From the NCBI RefSeq assembly GCF_031157525.1, contig NZ_JAVIXR010000003.1, positions 1 through 64,000 on the forward strand: a stretch of DNA of 64,000 nucleotides, in the 5' to 3' direction. Below, piece by piece: positions 51,381-60,965 of this stretch. Source of the stretch: Marinobacter sediminicola (lineage in GTDB: Bacteria > Pseudomonadota > Gammaproteobacteria > Pseudomonadales > Oleiphilaceae). Both the position numbers and the translations under genes were made by a program. Under the pieces are notes generated by a model, which had not been told where the DNA came from, made no database searches, and saw only the letters and a program-made list of their open reading frames with translations. The stretch's first letter is position 1. Each line of letters starts with the position of its first letter.

Positions 51381-53757
51381 AGCCTGCGGGGCGTCCTTGA
51401 TCTGGCTGGCTGTAGTCGCAAACACCATCAGGGAAGATTTCATTCAGCCTCGTAATCTCGGGTTCCGTGAATGAAACGGTTCCGTAGGTGTCGTCGTTCA
51501 ATGCTGTTTCAACCGACTTTAGCGCGCACTTGAAAATACTACCCTCGATAGGGCCACCCGCCACTATCCGAGAAGTAGTGTAGGTTTCGAATTCGGCAGT
51601 ACAAGCGCCATCAGGCTGGTCATCAAGAATGCCGTTCCATACGCTGTCTCCCTTGGCGATAAGAGTACCGTCCGCTTTAAAGCAGCTATCTACCGCTGCC
51701 GCCGGCTTGTTGTCGGCGATACTCAGCTCGGGATTCTCACGCATATTCATCAGCCAGTCGTGCAGCACTCCCAGCGCATCCATCGTTGGGTCTGAGCTTT
51801 TATCCGGCCTCGGTCTGTTTCCATCCGAAGTGTCGGTTGGTCTGCCGTCGGTAAACCAGATTACCTGGTTACCTGAGTCTTCCATCTTGTTGATGATGCG
51901 CTGGCGCACTGAGAAGGACTGGTGACTGTTGTGCATATCCAGCACTTCCTCCAAGTAGTGCCTCCAATCTATAACCGGAATATTGAGCTGGCCGTCGAAG
52001 ACCATCCCAACGTCATAGGCCGCCTGAATCGCTAACAAATCACCCTCAGTGCGAGGTGCTGGCGCCGTACCATCGGCACTCAGGTTCATGTTGCGGGAGC
52101 TCCAGGGGTCGAACTTGGTTGGATCAGCAAAGACGTCTGCTTCCGTACCAATAAACGGAAAGCCCTCCTGCACCATTTCGGAAGGATGTTTCCATCCGCC
52201 AACCTGCGCGTTCAGCTTGAGAAACTCGGTTTTGGTGATTTTGCCATCAACCAATGCTCCGAGGCCGTACTGTACGCCAACGTTGTCGTACAGAGTACGT
52301 GGGTCGCCGTTCTCATCAACGCCGTAGATATTTCGCAGGTCGTCATAATGAGACCATTCCACAGTACCCATCACGCCGGCTGGCTCCATAAGTTCCTGAT
52401 TATCCGCATACCCAAACGCAGGGTTCATCACCAAAGGCGTAAGCCCACGCCAAGCCGGGATGCACTCAGTCATTCCGGGCGCCGTACTAAACCCAAACGT
52501 TTGCTTTGCACCCGCAAATGGATCCGGGTAGTCGTCGGTGGCATTTAACCCCACCAGCCAGGAGCGGTTTTTGGTGATCTGCCACTTGGCATTGCCCTTA
52601 TCGGTTACGTCCATGTAGTACTCCAGCAACTCACAGTCACCGATGTGAATGGTCTGGGTGACCATGTCGGGATAGGAGTACTGGGGCATACCTGCATCCA
52701 GCAAGTCGGGATGATTCTGAGAATAGACGTACTGTTGGATAGCGCCACCAGATCCGCCGACGGACACGGTGTACTCAGGCACACCAAAGCGCTTGATGAA
52801 GTGTTCCTTCACCATCAATGCCGTTTCGCCACCCACCTGAAGGTTGTAGTGGGTGTCTGCTTTGGTACCGGTGGAATAAATAATGGCATAACCCTTCGCA
52901 AGGGCATCTGGGCGCAACGCTCGGCTGTTGCTAACACGGCCCTGTGAATGCCCTATGGCAACGCCGCCCTGAAAGTGGAACAGCAATCGGCCGTTCCAGT
53001 TTGCAGCCGATGTGTCATCCGGCTCATCCCCGAGATTGGCAAGTGTGGCAAAGCTGTATATGAACCGATTAATGGTACCTCGCTCCTGCCGAACAACGAA
53101 ATCAACAGTGCGACCGTCGGTCAGTTCAGTGGTGGCCATGTCCGCCGGCCGGGGGCCTTCACCTGGAAGCGGCACCCAATCACCATCGGTTGTGCGATAG
53201 ACAAACTCCACATAGGAATCGATCGAACAATCCTTGCTCAAACCTATCTTGTTCGCATCGCTATCCATAACCGGGAAGCCGGCATCGCCCGCGGTATCTA
53301 CCAAAGGCTGCTTCCCCAGCTCGGTTGTAACGGTACATACAAACGGATATTGCTGTGGACCAGAAAAGATTGGGCCGCTCACCGGATAAACCGTCAGAAT
53401 CAGATCGCTCACTGGCCCGGATTCGCTATGGTGCAACTCCAGCCGGTTTTCACCTTCAACGAGGCCCGCTACCAGAATCTCCGGGCCATTCCGCCCTGTC
53501 CTTACTTCCGGAGTGACCATCGCACCATTAAGCCAGAATTTCAGGCTGTTCATTTCTCTGGAAACGGCTGCTACGTCTCCCTCCAGGCCAATCAGTACCG
53601 TATCGCCACTGATCTGGTCTGGAGCGCTGGAAAGACTGACAAGATCAAGATCTGGCGGGCTTGAGGAACTATTACTGGAGCCACCAAAACAACCACTGAG
53701 CAGAAACACAGATATTCCGGCAATCGCTAAAGATTGCACTATCAGGCGAGTAAGCAT
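51379..53757 (-). CDS. DUF6351-like secreted lipoprotein with alpha/beta hydrolase features
   Basis: A 792-residue lipoprotein with lipobox VFLLSGCFGG. The N-terminal 120 residues look like an Ig-type fold (DTVLIGLEGDVAAVSREMNS). The rest has hydrolase-like features: NGRLLFHFQGG and a nucleophile elbow VSVGGSGGAIQQYVYSQ with Ser336, then a His-containing VIDWRHYLEEVLDMH. This fits the tannase/DUF6351 type of secreted hydrolases; I cannot name the substrate. Six or more cysteines (CTVTTELG, KDCSID, CELLEY, TECIPA) suggest disulfides. It is a single gene, convergent with the c-di-GMP operon. Confidence 0.72.
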   Translation of the reverse strand: MLTRLIVQSLAIAGISVFLLSGCFGGSSNSSSSPPDLDLVSLSSAPDQISGDTVLIGLEGDVAAVSREMNSLKFWLNGAMVTPEVRTGRNGPEILVAGLVEGENRLELHHSESGPVSDLILTVYPVSGPIFSGPQQYPFVCTVTTELGKQPLVDTAGDAGFPVMDSDANKIGLSKDCSIDSYVEFVYRTTDGDWVPLPGEGPRPADMATTELTDGRTVDFVVRQERGTINRFIYSFATLANLGDEPDDTSAANWNGRLLFHFQGGVAIGHSQGRVSNSRALRPDALAKGYAIIYSTGTKADTHYNLQVGGETALMVKEHFIKRFGVPEYTVSVGGSGGAIQQYVYSQNHPDLLDAGMPQYSYPDMVTQTIHIGDCELLEYYMDVTDKGNAKWQITKNRSWLVGLNATDDYPDPFAGAKQTFGFSTAPGMTECIPAWRGLTPLVMNPAFGYADNQELMEPAGVMGTVEWSHYDDLRNIYGVDENGDPRTLYDNVGVQYGLGALVDGKITKTEFLKLNAQVGGWKHPSEMVQEGFPFIGTEADVFADPTKFDPWSSRNMNLSADGTAPAPRTEGDLLAIQAAYDVGMVFDGQLNIPVIDWRHYLEEVLDMHNSHQSFSVRQRIINKMEDSGNQVIWFTDGRPTDTSDGNRPRPDKSSDPTMDALGVLHDWLMNMRENPELSIADNKPAAAVDSCFKADGTLIAKGDSVWNGILDDQPDGACTAEFETYTTSRIVAGGPIEGSIFKCALKSVETALNDDTYGTVSFTEPEITRLNEIFPDGVCDYSQPDQGRPAG

Positions 53758-54096
53758 CGAAAATACCCTCTTGGCGTTATTATTGTTACCGAGCGTTTTA
53801 TCGAAGCTGGAAGCTGGTACTACACGAAAAAGCTATGTTTTTTTCTTTTCAAGACTAGTCCACCTTTCACCGAAGGTACAGTGCACCACCGGTATAGCGT
53901 AAATCTTCACACAGCCACCCAGACTTGATTTAGAACAATGACAACTATCGTCCGATCAGGCCTGTCGCGTTAATGTAGTGCGACCCCTCGTTATCTTCCA
54001 AACGAATACAAATACTGTTTTTAAAGCCCGCCTTTACTTGCTTTCGGTTGTCGGCTTTGATTAAGGTGTATTTGTAATGCATCAACAGGAAAAACT
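53758..54096. other. Intergenic region between the lipoprotein and cbb3-like oxidase genes
   Basis: This 339-base divergent region holds no credible gene. It contains the Anr-like box at 53925-53938, a TAATGT at 53971-53976 that could be a -10 element, and the oxidase ribosome site AGGAAAA at about 54084-54090. The left part, beside the lipoprotein start, is AT-rich (a T-run at 53838-53846) and should hold its promoter. Nothing else is evident. Confidence 0.6.
53925..53938 (+). promoter_or_regulatory. Candidate Anr/FNR box upstream of the cbb3-like oxidase
   Basis: TTGAT-TTAG-AACAA matches the Anr/FNR consensus TTGAT-N4-ATCAA at nine of ten positions. It is 158 bases before the oxidase start, far but usable with a long leader. 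High-affinity cbb3-type oxidases are commonly activated by Anr at low oxygen, which supports the call. Confidence 0.5.
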
Positions 54097-55713
54097 ATGA
54101 CGCCCACCATCGCCATTCTCCTGATCATTACCTTCGTGCTTTCCACGGTTGGTTTACTGCTACTGATCTGGTCTATCGCCAACAATCAGTTCAGCCATGG
54201 TCAGGCTGCGGCACGCACTATCTTCTCCCCAGGTGAAGAAGGCCACAGCGAAGACCCTGCGCGGCCTTCAGACCCGACGTTTACCGGCAACACCAGTGAG
54301 CAGACCGCAGCCATAGAAGCACGCTGGACAGCTGATCAATCCTCAAGAACAGCGGTCCTCACCTGGCTGAGTTCATCGGTTTTCTGGTTGCTTCTGGGCT
54401 CATTTTTTGGCCTGGCATCCTCCATCAAAATGCACCTCCCGGAATTTTTGACGGCCAGTGAGTTTCTTACCTTTGGCCGAATTCGCCCCGTACACCTGAA
54501 CGCCGTTACTTATGGCTGGGCGTCTATGGCGGGCATTGGCGTAGCGCTTTTTCTGATTCCAAGATTGTTCAAAACCCCGTTAGTGGGCGGTAAGTACGCC
54601 GTTATTGGCGGCTTTATCTGGAATATCGGCCTGGTTCTGGGCTTGAGCGCCATCACGCTGGGGCTTTCTGATGGCGAGGAGTGGCTGGAGTTTCCCTGGC
54701 AAATCGACATTCTGTTTGTAGTGGGCGGTGCCCTGTGTGCCGTACCTTTGCTACTCACCGCCGCCAACCGGAAAGTGGAACACCTATATGTTACAAGCTG
54801 GTACCTGATGGCTGCGTTGGTGTGGTTTCCCTTTCTGTTCCTCATTGCCAACCTGCCTTTTGCCTTTCCGGGGGCCTCAGGCGCTACAGTAAACTGGTGG
54901 TTCGCTCATAACGTGCTTGGGCTCTGGGTAACACCCATCGGCATCGGCATTGCCTACTACATGATTCCTAAAATTCTTGGCCGGCCAATTATCTCCTATC
55001 AGTTATCGCTCATCGGCTTTTGGTCACTGGCCTTGTTCTATAGCCAGGTAGGTATCCACCACCTGATTGGCGGCCCCATTCCGACCTGGCTGGTCACGCT
55101 TTCAATTGTTCACAGCGTGATGATGTCGATCCCGGTGATTACCGTTGCCATCAACCATCACGGCACCATGATGGGCAACTTCAGTCGCCTGAAAGACTCC
55201 CCAACCCTGCGCTTTGTATGGATTGGTGCACTCATGTACACCGTGGCTTCGCTTCAAGGCTCTATGGAAGCTCTTCGCAGCATCAACGTGATAACGCACT
55301 TCACCCACTACACCGTGGCCCATGCGCATTTGGGCATGTACGCCTTCCTGAGCTTTATCCTGTTTGGCGCCGTGTATTTCATTATGCCTCGCCTGACGAA
55401 CTGGGAATGGCCATGGCGCAAGCTGATCAGCCTGCACTTCTGGCTGGTGAGCATTGGCATTCTGATTTACGTGGTGTCGCTGACCATCGCAGGTTGGAAG
55501 CAAGGCGTTGCATTGCTTGATGCCGCCATGCCGTTCATGGACATAGTGAAAATGACACTGCCCGCACTTCAGGCCCGTACCGTTGGTGGTGCTCTGATGA
55601 CACTGGGGCACCTGGTGTTCGCCTTCCACTTCATCGCCATGCTGATGCGCCGCGGTGCTGCCACTGAGCAACCGACCCTCTTCCGCCCAGCCACCAAGGA
55701 GAACGCTCAATGA
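54097..55713 (+). CDS. cbb3-type (C-family) heme-copper oxidase catalytic subunit, CcoN-like
   Basis: A 538-residue membrane protein with about thirteen helices. The active-site helix NWWFAHNVLGLWVTPIGIGI holds the CuB histidine, ISYQLSLIGFWSL the active-site Tyr typical of cbb3 oxidases, GIHHLIGG two further CuB His, and THYTVAHAHLGMYAF the heme ligands. The Tyr distinguishes it from nitric oxide reductase. The N-terminal 80 residues hold a helix and an unusual polar linker (FSPGEEGHSEDPARPSDPTF), making it longer than ordinary CcoN (about 475). It is translationally coupled (ATGA) to the cytochrome gene. Confidence 0.88.
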   Translation: MTPTIAILLIITFVLSTVGLLLLIWSIANNQFSHGQAAARTIFSPGEEGHSEDPARPSDPTFTGNTSEQTAAIEARWTADQSSRTAVLTWLSSSVFWLLLGSFFGLASSIKMHLPEFLTASEFLTFGRIRPVHLNAVTYGWASMAGIGVALFLIPRLFKTPLVGGKYAVIGGFIWNIGLVLGLSAITLGLSDGEEWLEFPWQIDILFVVGGALCAVPLLLTAANRKVEHLYVTSWYLMAALVWFPFLFLIANLPFAFPGASGATVNWWFAHNVLGLWVTPIGIGIAYYMIPKILGRPIISYQLSLIGFWSLALFYSQVGIHHLIGGPIPTWLVTLSIVHSVMMSIPVITVAINHHGTMMGNFSRLKDSPTLRFVWIGALMYTVASLQGSMEALRSINVITHFTHYTVAHAHLGMYAFLSFILFGAVYFIMPRLTNWEWPWRKLISLHFWLVSIGILIYVVSLTIAGWKQGVALLDAAMPFMDIVKMTLPALQARTVGGALMTLGHLVFAFHFIAMLMRRGAATEQPTLFRPATKENAQ

Positions 55714-56339
55714 AACGTGCTCTTGCAATCATGGTCGGCGCAGCTCTGATTCTATTGCTGGCCACGCTTACCCTGGTGGTTATGCCCTACCTGCAAATGT
55801 CTGCAGAACAGGTTCCGCCAGATCTCAAGCCTTACACGGAACAACAACAGCGTGGGCGGCAGGTCTATATCGCAAACGGCTGTGTCTACTGCCACAGCCA
55901 GCAGCCCCGAGACCCAAGCTTCGCACCGGGAGACAAAGACCGGGGATGGGGTCGTCCATCGGTGCCCGGCGACTACGCCTACGATGAACCTCACCTGCTG
56001 GGCACCATGCGTACCGGCCCGGATCTGTTCAACATTGGCGCTCGCCAGCCCAGCATCGACTGGCAGTTGATGCACCTGTACAACCCGAGGGCCATTATCA
56101 AAGGCAGCATCATGCCTTCCTACCCCTTCCTTTTCCGCCATGTGGAGGAACCGGCAGAAGGCGACAAGGTGGTGAATATACCACCGCCCTACGGCCCGGA
56201 AACCGGGAAAATTGTCGCCACTGAAGATGCGCTGGCCTTGGCGGAGTACATGCTCGCCCTTGACCACACGTACCCGGCACCGACTTTGCCGAAGAAACCG
56301 CCAAATTCCGATGAGCCCAAGGAGAACCGTGCGCCATGA
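55710..56339 (+). CDS. Mono-heme cytochrome c subunit, CcoO-like
   Basis: A 209-residue membrane-anchored cytochrome with one N-terminal helix (ALILLLATLTLVVMPYLQM) and one heme site CVYCHSQQPRDPSF near residue 60. The following RGWGRPSVPGDYAYDEPHL and GTMRTGPDLFNIGARQPSID are typical of CcoO. It passes electrons to the CcoN-like subunit. It overlaps both neighbours by four bases. Confidence 0.9.
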   Translation: MKRALAIMVGAALILLLATLTLVVMPYLQMSAEQVPPDLKPYTEQQQRGRQVYIANGCVYCHSQQPRDPSFAPGDKDRGWGRPSVPGDYAYDEPHLLGTMRTGPDLFNIGARQPSIDWQLMHLYNPRAIIKGSIMPSYPFLFRHVEEPAEGDKVVNIPPPYGPETGKIVATEDALALAEYMLALDHTYPAPTLPKKPPNSDEPKENRAP

Positions 56340-56995
56340 ACCAGCATGACCATCGCGCTCAATTTCGTGAAGCGCCCGAACCGGAAGAAGGCACACGCGC
56401 CACGCCAAAGATTGTATTGGCCTGGATCGCCATACTGATTGTGTGGGGCGTGGGCTATTACGCCTGGCAGATTGGCAAGCCGATGCTGGGTGGTGACAGC
56501 CGCTCAGCGGTGGCAACGGTGCAGCAGGAGCCAAATCCTGCCGACAATTCTGCAGCTACCAGAGGCGCTGAAGCGTCAGGGAATTCAGATTCTGGCAGTA
56601 ACACAGCGGCTGCAAAGCCTGACGGAAAGGCCATTTACAGCGCACAATGCAGCGCCTGCCATCAGGCAAACGGGCAGGGTGTGCCGGGTGCCTTCCCTCC
56701 ACTGGCTGATAGCGAGTGGCTGGTGGCGGATGCGGCTATTCCGGTGGCGATCGTTCACGATGGTCTGCAGGGCAAAATTGAGGTTGCCGGCAATAGCTAC
56801 CAAGGCGTCATGCCCAAATTCGGTGGCACTCTCTCCAATGCGGAACTGGCTGCTGTCCTGAGCTATGCCCGCAATGAATGGGGCAATAGCGCCAGCGAGA
56901 TCGCCCCCTCCGCTGTCAGCGAACACACAGACCGTTTTGGTGACCGCGGAGACTGGTCTGCCGAGGAACTGAAGGAGGTTTTCGGGGAACCCTGA
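56336..56995 (+). CDS. Mono-heme cytochrome c, third oxidase subunit
   Basis: A 219-residue protein with one membrane helix (KIVLAWIAILIVWGVGYYAW) and a single heme site CSACHQANGQGVPG near residue 104, with MPKFGGTLSNAELAAVLSYA as the distal methionine region. In canonical cbb3 oxidases this position is taken by CcoP, with two heme sites and about 300 residues; here there is only one, so this is a reduced version. It overlaps ccoO-like by four bases and ends two bases before the copper ATPase gene. Confidence 0.88.
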   Translation: MNQHDHRAQFREAPEPEEGTRATPKIVLAWIAILIVWGVGYYAWQIGKPMLGGDSRSAVATVQQEPNPADNSAATRGAEASGNSDSGSNTAAAKPDGKAIYSAQCSACHQANGQGVPGAFPPLADSEWLVADAAIPVAIVHDGLQGKIEVAGNSYQGVMPKFGGTLSNAELAAVLSYARNEWGNSASEIAPSAVSEHTDRFGDRGDWSAEELKEVFGEP

Positions 56996-56996
56996 G

Positions 56997-59237
56997 ATGG
57001 CCGCCAACAACGGGAGCACCGCACAGGAACATCATAATCAGGACATCCTGATGATTGAAGGGATGCGCTGTGGCAGCTGTGCAATCGCAGTTGAAGCCCT
57101 GCTGAAAAAGCAACCGGGGGTGAGTGACGCCGCTGTTAATTTCGCGGCAGACGTAGCAATGATTTGCTGGGACAAAGAAAAGCCCTCACTGGCGAATCTT
57201 CAGCAAGCTGTTGCTCGCTTGGGTTACAGATTGCACAGCTCGGTTGACCCGGACCGCAGCAAGCTCCAGGCGGAATCGGTGCGCAAGCATCTACAAAGGC
57301 GGCTGGCGGTTGCCGTGGTCTTTGGCATGTGGAGCATGATGCCGGCCCTGTTAATCTATCTGGCACCCTTTGGTGCGGTAGAGGCGGAAGTCTTATGGCC
57401 ACTGGCCGTCGCCAGCGGTTTGTTCGCCGCTCCGGTCGTGCTCTATTCTGGCTCTCACTTCTATCGGGTGGGCTGGCGCACGCTGATTGCAGGCGCACCG
57501 GGCCTCGATAGCCTTATTTTTCTCGCAGTCTTCGCGGCCTGCATAATCTCCACATGGCAGCTTATCTCTGGCAGCTACCATGTGTACTTCGACGCCGCGG
57601 TTATGCTGATCACCTTCCAGCTGATCGCAAGATTGCTGGATACCAGCGTGCGCCGGCGCGCCTCGGAGATCATTCGTCGCTACCTTCAGCATGTACCCGA
57701 GCAGGTAACCCTCAAAACGCCTGAAGGAAAACTCGACACCCGCCCAGCAAACGACATCAAAGCCGGCGAACACATTGTGCTCAGGGCTGGCGAACAACTG
57801 GCTCTGGATGGCCGGATTGTGCACGGCCATGGCCAAGCCGATCTCTCCATGTTGACCGGCGAACACATGCCCCAGGCGCTCGGACCAGGCGCAGAACTGC
57901 TCGCAGGCTGCCAGTTGGTGGAAGGCGAGCTGGAACTGGCCGTAACGGCCAGCACTGGCCAACGCCGCATCGACCAATTATCCCGCTCTATCAGCGCCCT
58001 GCTCAGCCGTAAAACCACTCTTCAACGCCTGACTGATCGCATTGCGCGTATTCTGCTACCAGTGATTCTGATCGCTGCCACACTGGCCGCAGGCCTTGCC
58101 CTTGTTCAAGGCGTTCCGGTTCCAGAGGCTGCGGCACGTGGGTTGGCCGTTATGATCATCAGCTGCCCCTGCGCCCTTAGCCTGGCCATCCCTCTGGTGA
58201 TCACCATGGGGCACGCCAATATGATTAATCGCGGCATAGTATTACAAGACCCCGCCGCCCTTGAGGCAGCGGCCGAAGTGGGTGCGATTGTCTTCGATAA
58301 AACCGGCACCTTAACCACCGGCGAACCCAGCGTAGACAGAATCACACCGGTCGGCCAATGGACAAAAAGCAGCCTGCTGCAATTGGCTCAGAACACGCTC
58401 CAGGAGTCAGCACATCCGGTTGCCCGGGGCCTGATGGCGAAGATGCCTTCGGCGCCTGAGCCAGCCCCTGAAGGCACACGGGAGAGTTTTTCTGGGCTTG
58501 GAACACGCTGGGTAAACGGGGAGACGGTCGCTCTGGCCGGGCGCGCCAACTGGCTGAGGGAACAGGGCATCGGCGTACCACCCACCGAAGATACAGGAAT
58601 GAGCGTTCATCTGGCCTGCAACGAGCTTTATGCCGGCAAGATCGGGTTTCAGGAAACCCTCAGGCCAGAATCGGCCGCCACAATCCACCAACTGCAGCGC
58701 CAGGGTTATGCCATCTACCTGCTCAGCGGCGATACCCGAAAAGCCTGCCTGGATTTGGCCAAACGCCTTGGCATTGCGCCGGAACATGTGCTCTCAGAGT
58801 ATTCCCCCGAGCAGAAACACAACTTCATCAATAACCTGGAAAAGCAGACACCCACCGTATTTGTCGGCGACGGCCTTAACGATGGCTTGGCTTTGGCCGG
58901 TGCAAGGCTGGGTATTGCGGTGGGCAATGCGGCCTCCGCCACTGGCGCAGCAGCGGCTGTCTACCTAACGGAAAGCATCGGCAAGGTGCCCGCCACCCTG
59001 CAGTTGGCACAACGGGCACGCAAGCTTATGTACCAGAATCTGTTCTGGGCAGTGGGCTACAACGCCCTGGTGATACCGCTGGCGGTGATGGGCTGGATTC
59101 AGCCGGTGATTGCCGCCATTGCCATGTCACTCAGCAGCCTCTGTGTTCTGTTCAACAGCCTGCGCATGCAAAGGCAGCTTGCCGGTGATGCGCCAGCCAC
59201 AACGCCTGCCGTCAGCCACGCAACTTCGCCGGCCTGA
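56997..59237 (+). CDS. Copper-translocating P-type ATPase, CcoI-like
   Basis: A 746-residue P1B ATPase with an N-terminal heavy-metal-associated motif GMRCGSCAIAVEALLKKQ, a membrane CPC motif SCPCALSLAIPLVITMG, the phosphorylation motif FDKTGTLTTGEPSV and a hinge VGDGLNDGLALAGARLGIAV. In oxidase operons this family (CcoI) delivers copper for CuB assembly. Two bases separate it from the cytochrome gene, so it is in the operon. Its 3' end overlaps the convergent transporter gene by 26 bases. CcoG, CcoH and CcoS are not present in the window. Confidence 0.92.
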   Translation: MAANNGSTAQEHHNQDILMIEGMRCGSCAIAVEALLKKQPGVSDAAVNFAADVAMICWDKEKPSLANLQQAVARLGYRLHSSVDPDRSKLQAESVRKHLQRRLAVAVVFGMWSMMPALLIYLAPFGAVEAEVLWPLAVASGLFAAPVVLYSGSHFYRVGWRTLIAGAPGLDSLIFLAVFAACIISTWQLISGSYHVYFDAAVMLITFQLIARLLDTSVRRRASEIIRRYLQHVPEQVTLKTPEGKLDTRPANDIKAGEHIVLRAGEQLALDGRIVHGHGQADLSMLTGEHMPQALGPGAELLAGCQLVEGELELAVTASTGQRRIDQLSRSISALLSRKTTLQRLTDRIARILLPVILIAATLAAGLALVQGVPVPEAAARGLAVMIISCPCALSLAIPLVITMGHANMINRGIVLQDPAALEAAAEVGAIVFDKTGTLTTGEPSVDRITPVGQWTKSSLLQLAQNTLQESAHPVARGLMAKMPSAPEPAPEGTRESFSGLGTRWVNGETVALAGRANWLREQGIGVPPTEDTGMSVHLACNELYAGKIGFQETLRPESAATIHQLQRQGYAIYLLSGDTRKACLDLAKRLGIAPEHVLSEYSPEQKHNFINNLEKQTPTVFVGDGLNDGLALAGARLGIAVGNAASATGAAAAVYLTESIGKVPATLQLAQRARKLMYQNLFWAVGYNALVIPLAVMGWIQPVIAAIAMSLSSLCVLFNSLRMQRQLAGDAPATTPAVSHATSPA

Positions 59238-60258
59238 ACGATCGCACCAGGCCAATAAACGTAATGGCCCAGGCAACAAGGGCAAGGTAGAAAAAGCTGA
59301 TGGGGATGAAGTCCAGAAAGTGAAAGCCCATTGCGCCTGCCATCTCATGGGTGCTGGCGGCGTACATACCCAATGGAAACACGGCTCCCCAATACAAAGG
59401 GTCATATTCCAGCGGAAATTTCTTATACACATGCCGCCATATACCGAGGATAAACAGCATGGGTATCCACCAGGTGCCAGTGGCCCAGTAGAAAACGGAG
59501 AAGCCTTTCAGAAAGGGCAGCAAGGAATCAAGAAACGGCGCGTCTTTCACATTAATGATCAACAACGAACCCGCCAGCGTCGAGATGGCCATGGCGCACA
59601 TGTTGATCCAGTACGGCGGCGCAAGATCGCCGGGAGAGAATTTGAAAAAGGTGTAGCGGTAGAAAATCAGCGACATCATCCAGATGTACAACATGCCACC
59701 CCAAAGCCACATGGACAGCGCCAGAAAGTTGATGCCCAACTTGTAGGGTTGGGGCATATCCACGGCAATCAACGCACTGAGCACCGCAATGGACTGGGTT
59801 GCTACGACCGCCAGCAACCACCCGCCGGTAATACCCTTGTCCAGCGACGGCTTTTCTTCTTTTACGGTAAACGCTGTAAAGATGGTGTAGGTCAGCGCCA
59901 GCCACAACAGAATCGCAAACACCCAAAGCACGCGCCCGGCCAGGGTAAAATCCGTGAGCATGATAAATTGGCTGCCAAGCACACTGGAGCCAGCAGGTAG
60001 CGTAAAAAAACCAGGGCCACGAAGATGGTCTATCACATCGAGGAAAAACGCCTGACGGAAGAGCACCAAGCGTGAGAGTGTGGCGGCCCATAATGCCACG
60101 TAGAAACAAAGGTTAAGGTAGAGCAAACCCTTGGCAACCACATCAAAACCCAGCATGTGGGCGGTTAAAGAGATAATACCCGTTGCCATCACCATGCCAA
60201 AATAAGCTGGTGACAAGCCTTTCAAATCCTGAATTACACCCCTCCCACCTACGCTCAT
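59212..60258 (-). CDS. TDT/TehA-family membrane transporter
   Basis: A 348-residue membrane protein with about ten helices. The N-terminus GLSPAYFGMVMATGIISLTA and the segments HLRGPGFFTLPAGSSVLGSQ and WINMCAMAISTLAGSLLI fit the tellurite-resistance/dicarboxylate (TDT, SLAC1-like) family. Substrate cannot be read; malate, sulfite or other anions are usual. It converges on the copper ATPase, with a 26-base overlap of coding regions. Confidence 0.83.
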   Translation of the reverse strand: MSVGGRGVIQDLKGLSPAYFGMVMATGIISLTAHMLGFDVVAKGLLYLNLCFYVALWAATLSRLVLFRQAFFLDVIDHLRGPGFFTLPAGSSVLGSQFIMLTDFTLAGRVLWVFAILLWLALTYTIFTAFTVKEEKPSLDKGITGGWLLAVVATQSIAVLSALIAVDMPQPYKLGINFLALSMWLWGGMLYIWMMSLIFYRYTFFKFSPGDLAPPYWINMCAMAISTLAGSLLIINVKDAPFLDSLLPFLKGFSVFYWATGTWWIPMLFILGIWRHVYKKFPLEYDPLYWGAVFPLGMYAASTHEMAGAMGFHFLDFIPISFFYLALVAWAITFIGLVRSFRPAKLRG

Positions 60259-60472
60259 CTAACTGACAACTCCCACGATATACGCGCTTTTGATCAAACT
60301 GCAGTTTAGTTCAGAGCCGGGTTGGTTCAACTCTGGCGCGGCAACATGACCCACCCTTGCCTTTAAATCCAAAGGTGCTATGGTGCCGGCAACCTCAGTG
60401 AAGGAGCTTTCCATAGTTTCTTTATGCCTCCTTTCGATTTCCTTTAATTAGCCGGTGAGCAGAGATACAGAC

Positions 60473-60799
60473 ATGATGATGAATGTGGGTTTTAACCTGG
60501 GTTCACGTGATATCGCAACGCTTAATGCAAAACTGGGAAGGCTTTACAGAAACCCCGTTATTCCCCCCGAAAACACTGCCATGATTGGCAGCACGGTAAC
60601 GCTGATCAACTGCCTGGACTCATCGGAACTTACCTTTCGCCTAACAGATTCTGGCTCCTGCCCGGAAGCCGAAAAAGATGACGTCTGCATAGGCTCACCA
60701 TTCGGGCTTGCACTGCTCGGCACCACGCCGGGAAGCGTGGTGAAACTGGGGTCGGGCAATGAAGAAGGGCACGCGGTTGTGCTCAAAATATCGGGCTGA
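60473..60799 (+). CDS. GreA/Rnk C-terminal-domain regulator
   Basis: A 108-residue protein. The C-terminal part, IPPENTAMIGSTVTLINCLD and SPFGLALLGTTPGSVVKLG, fits the FKBP-like domain shared by GreA, GreB and Rnk. The coiled-coil of Gre factors is lacking, so it resembles Rnk, which binds RNA polymerase. ATG 60473 is preferred but GTG 60455 is possible; neither has a strong ribosome site. The exact role is unknown. Confidence 0.7.
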   Translation: MMMNVGFNLGSRDIATLNAKLGRLYRNPVIPPENTAMIGSTVTLINCLDSSELTFRLTDSGSCPEAEKDDVCIGSPFGLALLGTTPGSVVKLGSGNEEGHAVVLKISG

Positions 60800-60965
60800 C
60801 GTAGCCTGGCCCAAACTACCACTCTCCCTTTCGCTTTCCTGCAAAGTCTCTCAGCCGGGCCGGTACGTGACGTATCGCATGTCGTAATTGACAGCGGCAC
60901 GCCTGAGTGACATGTTTGCATCCGTCTCATACAAACAACAATAAACAGCGTCGAGTATTTTAAGC

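Noticed and set aside
60289-60298. TTTGATCAAA as an Anr/FNR box for the TDT transporter.
   Set aside because: The two half sites overlap with no four-base spacer, so it does not match TTGAT-N4-ATCAA.
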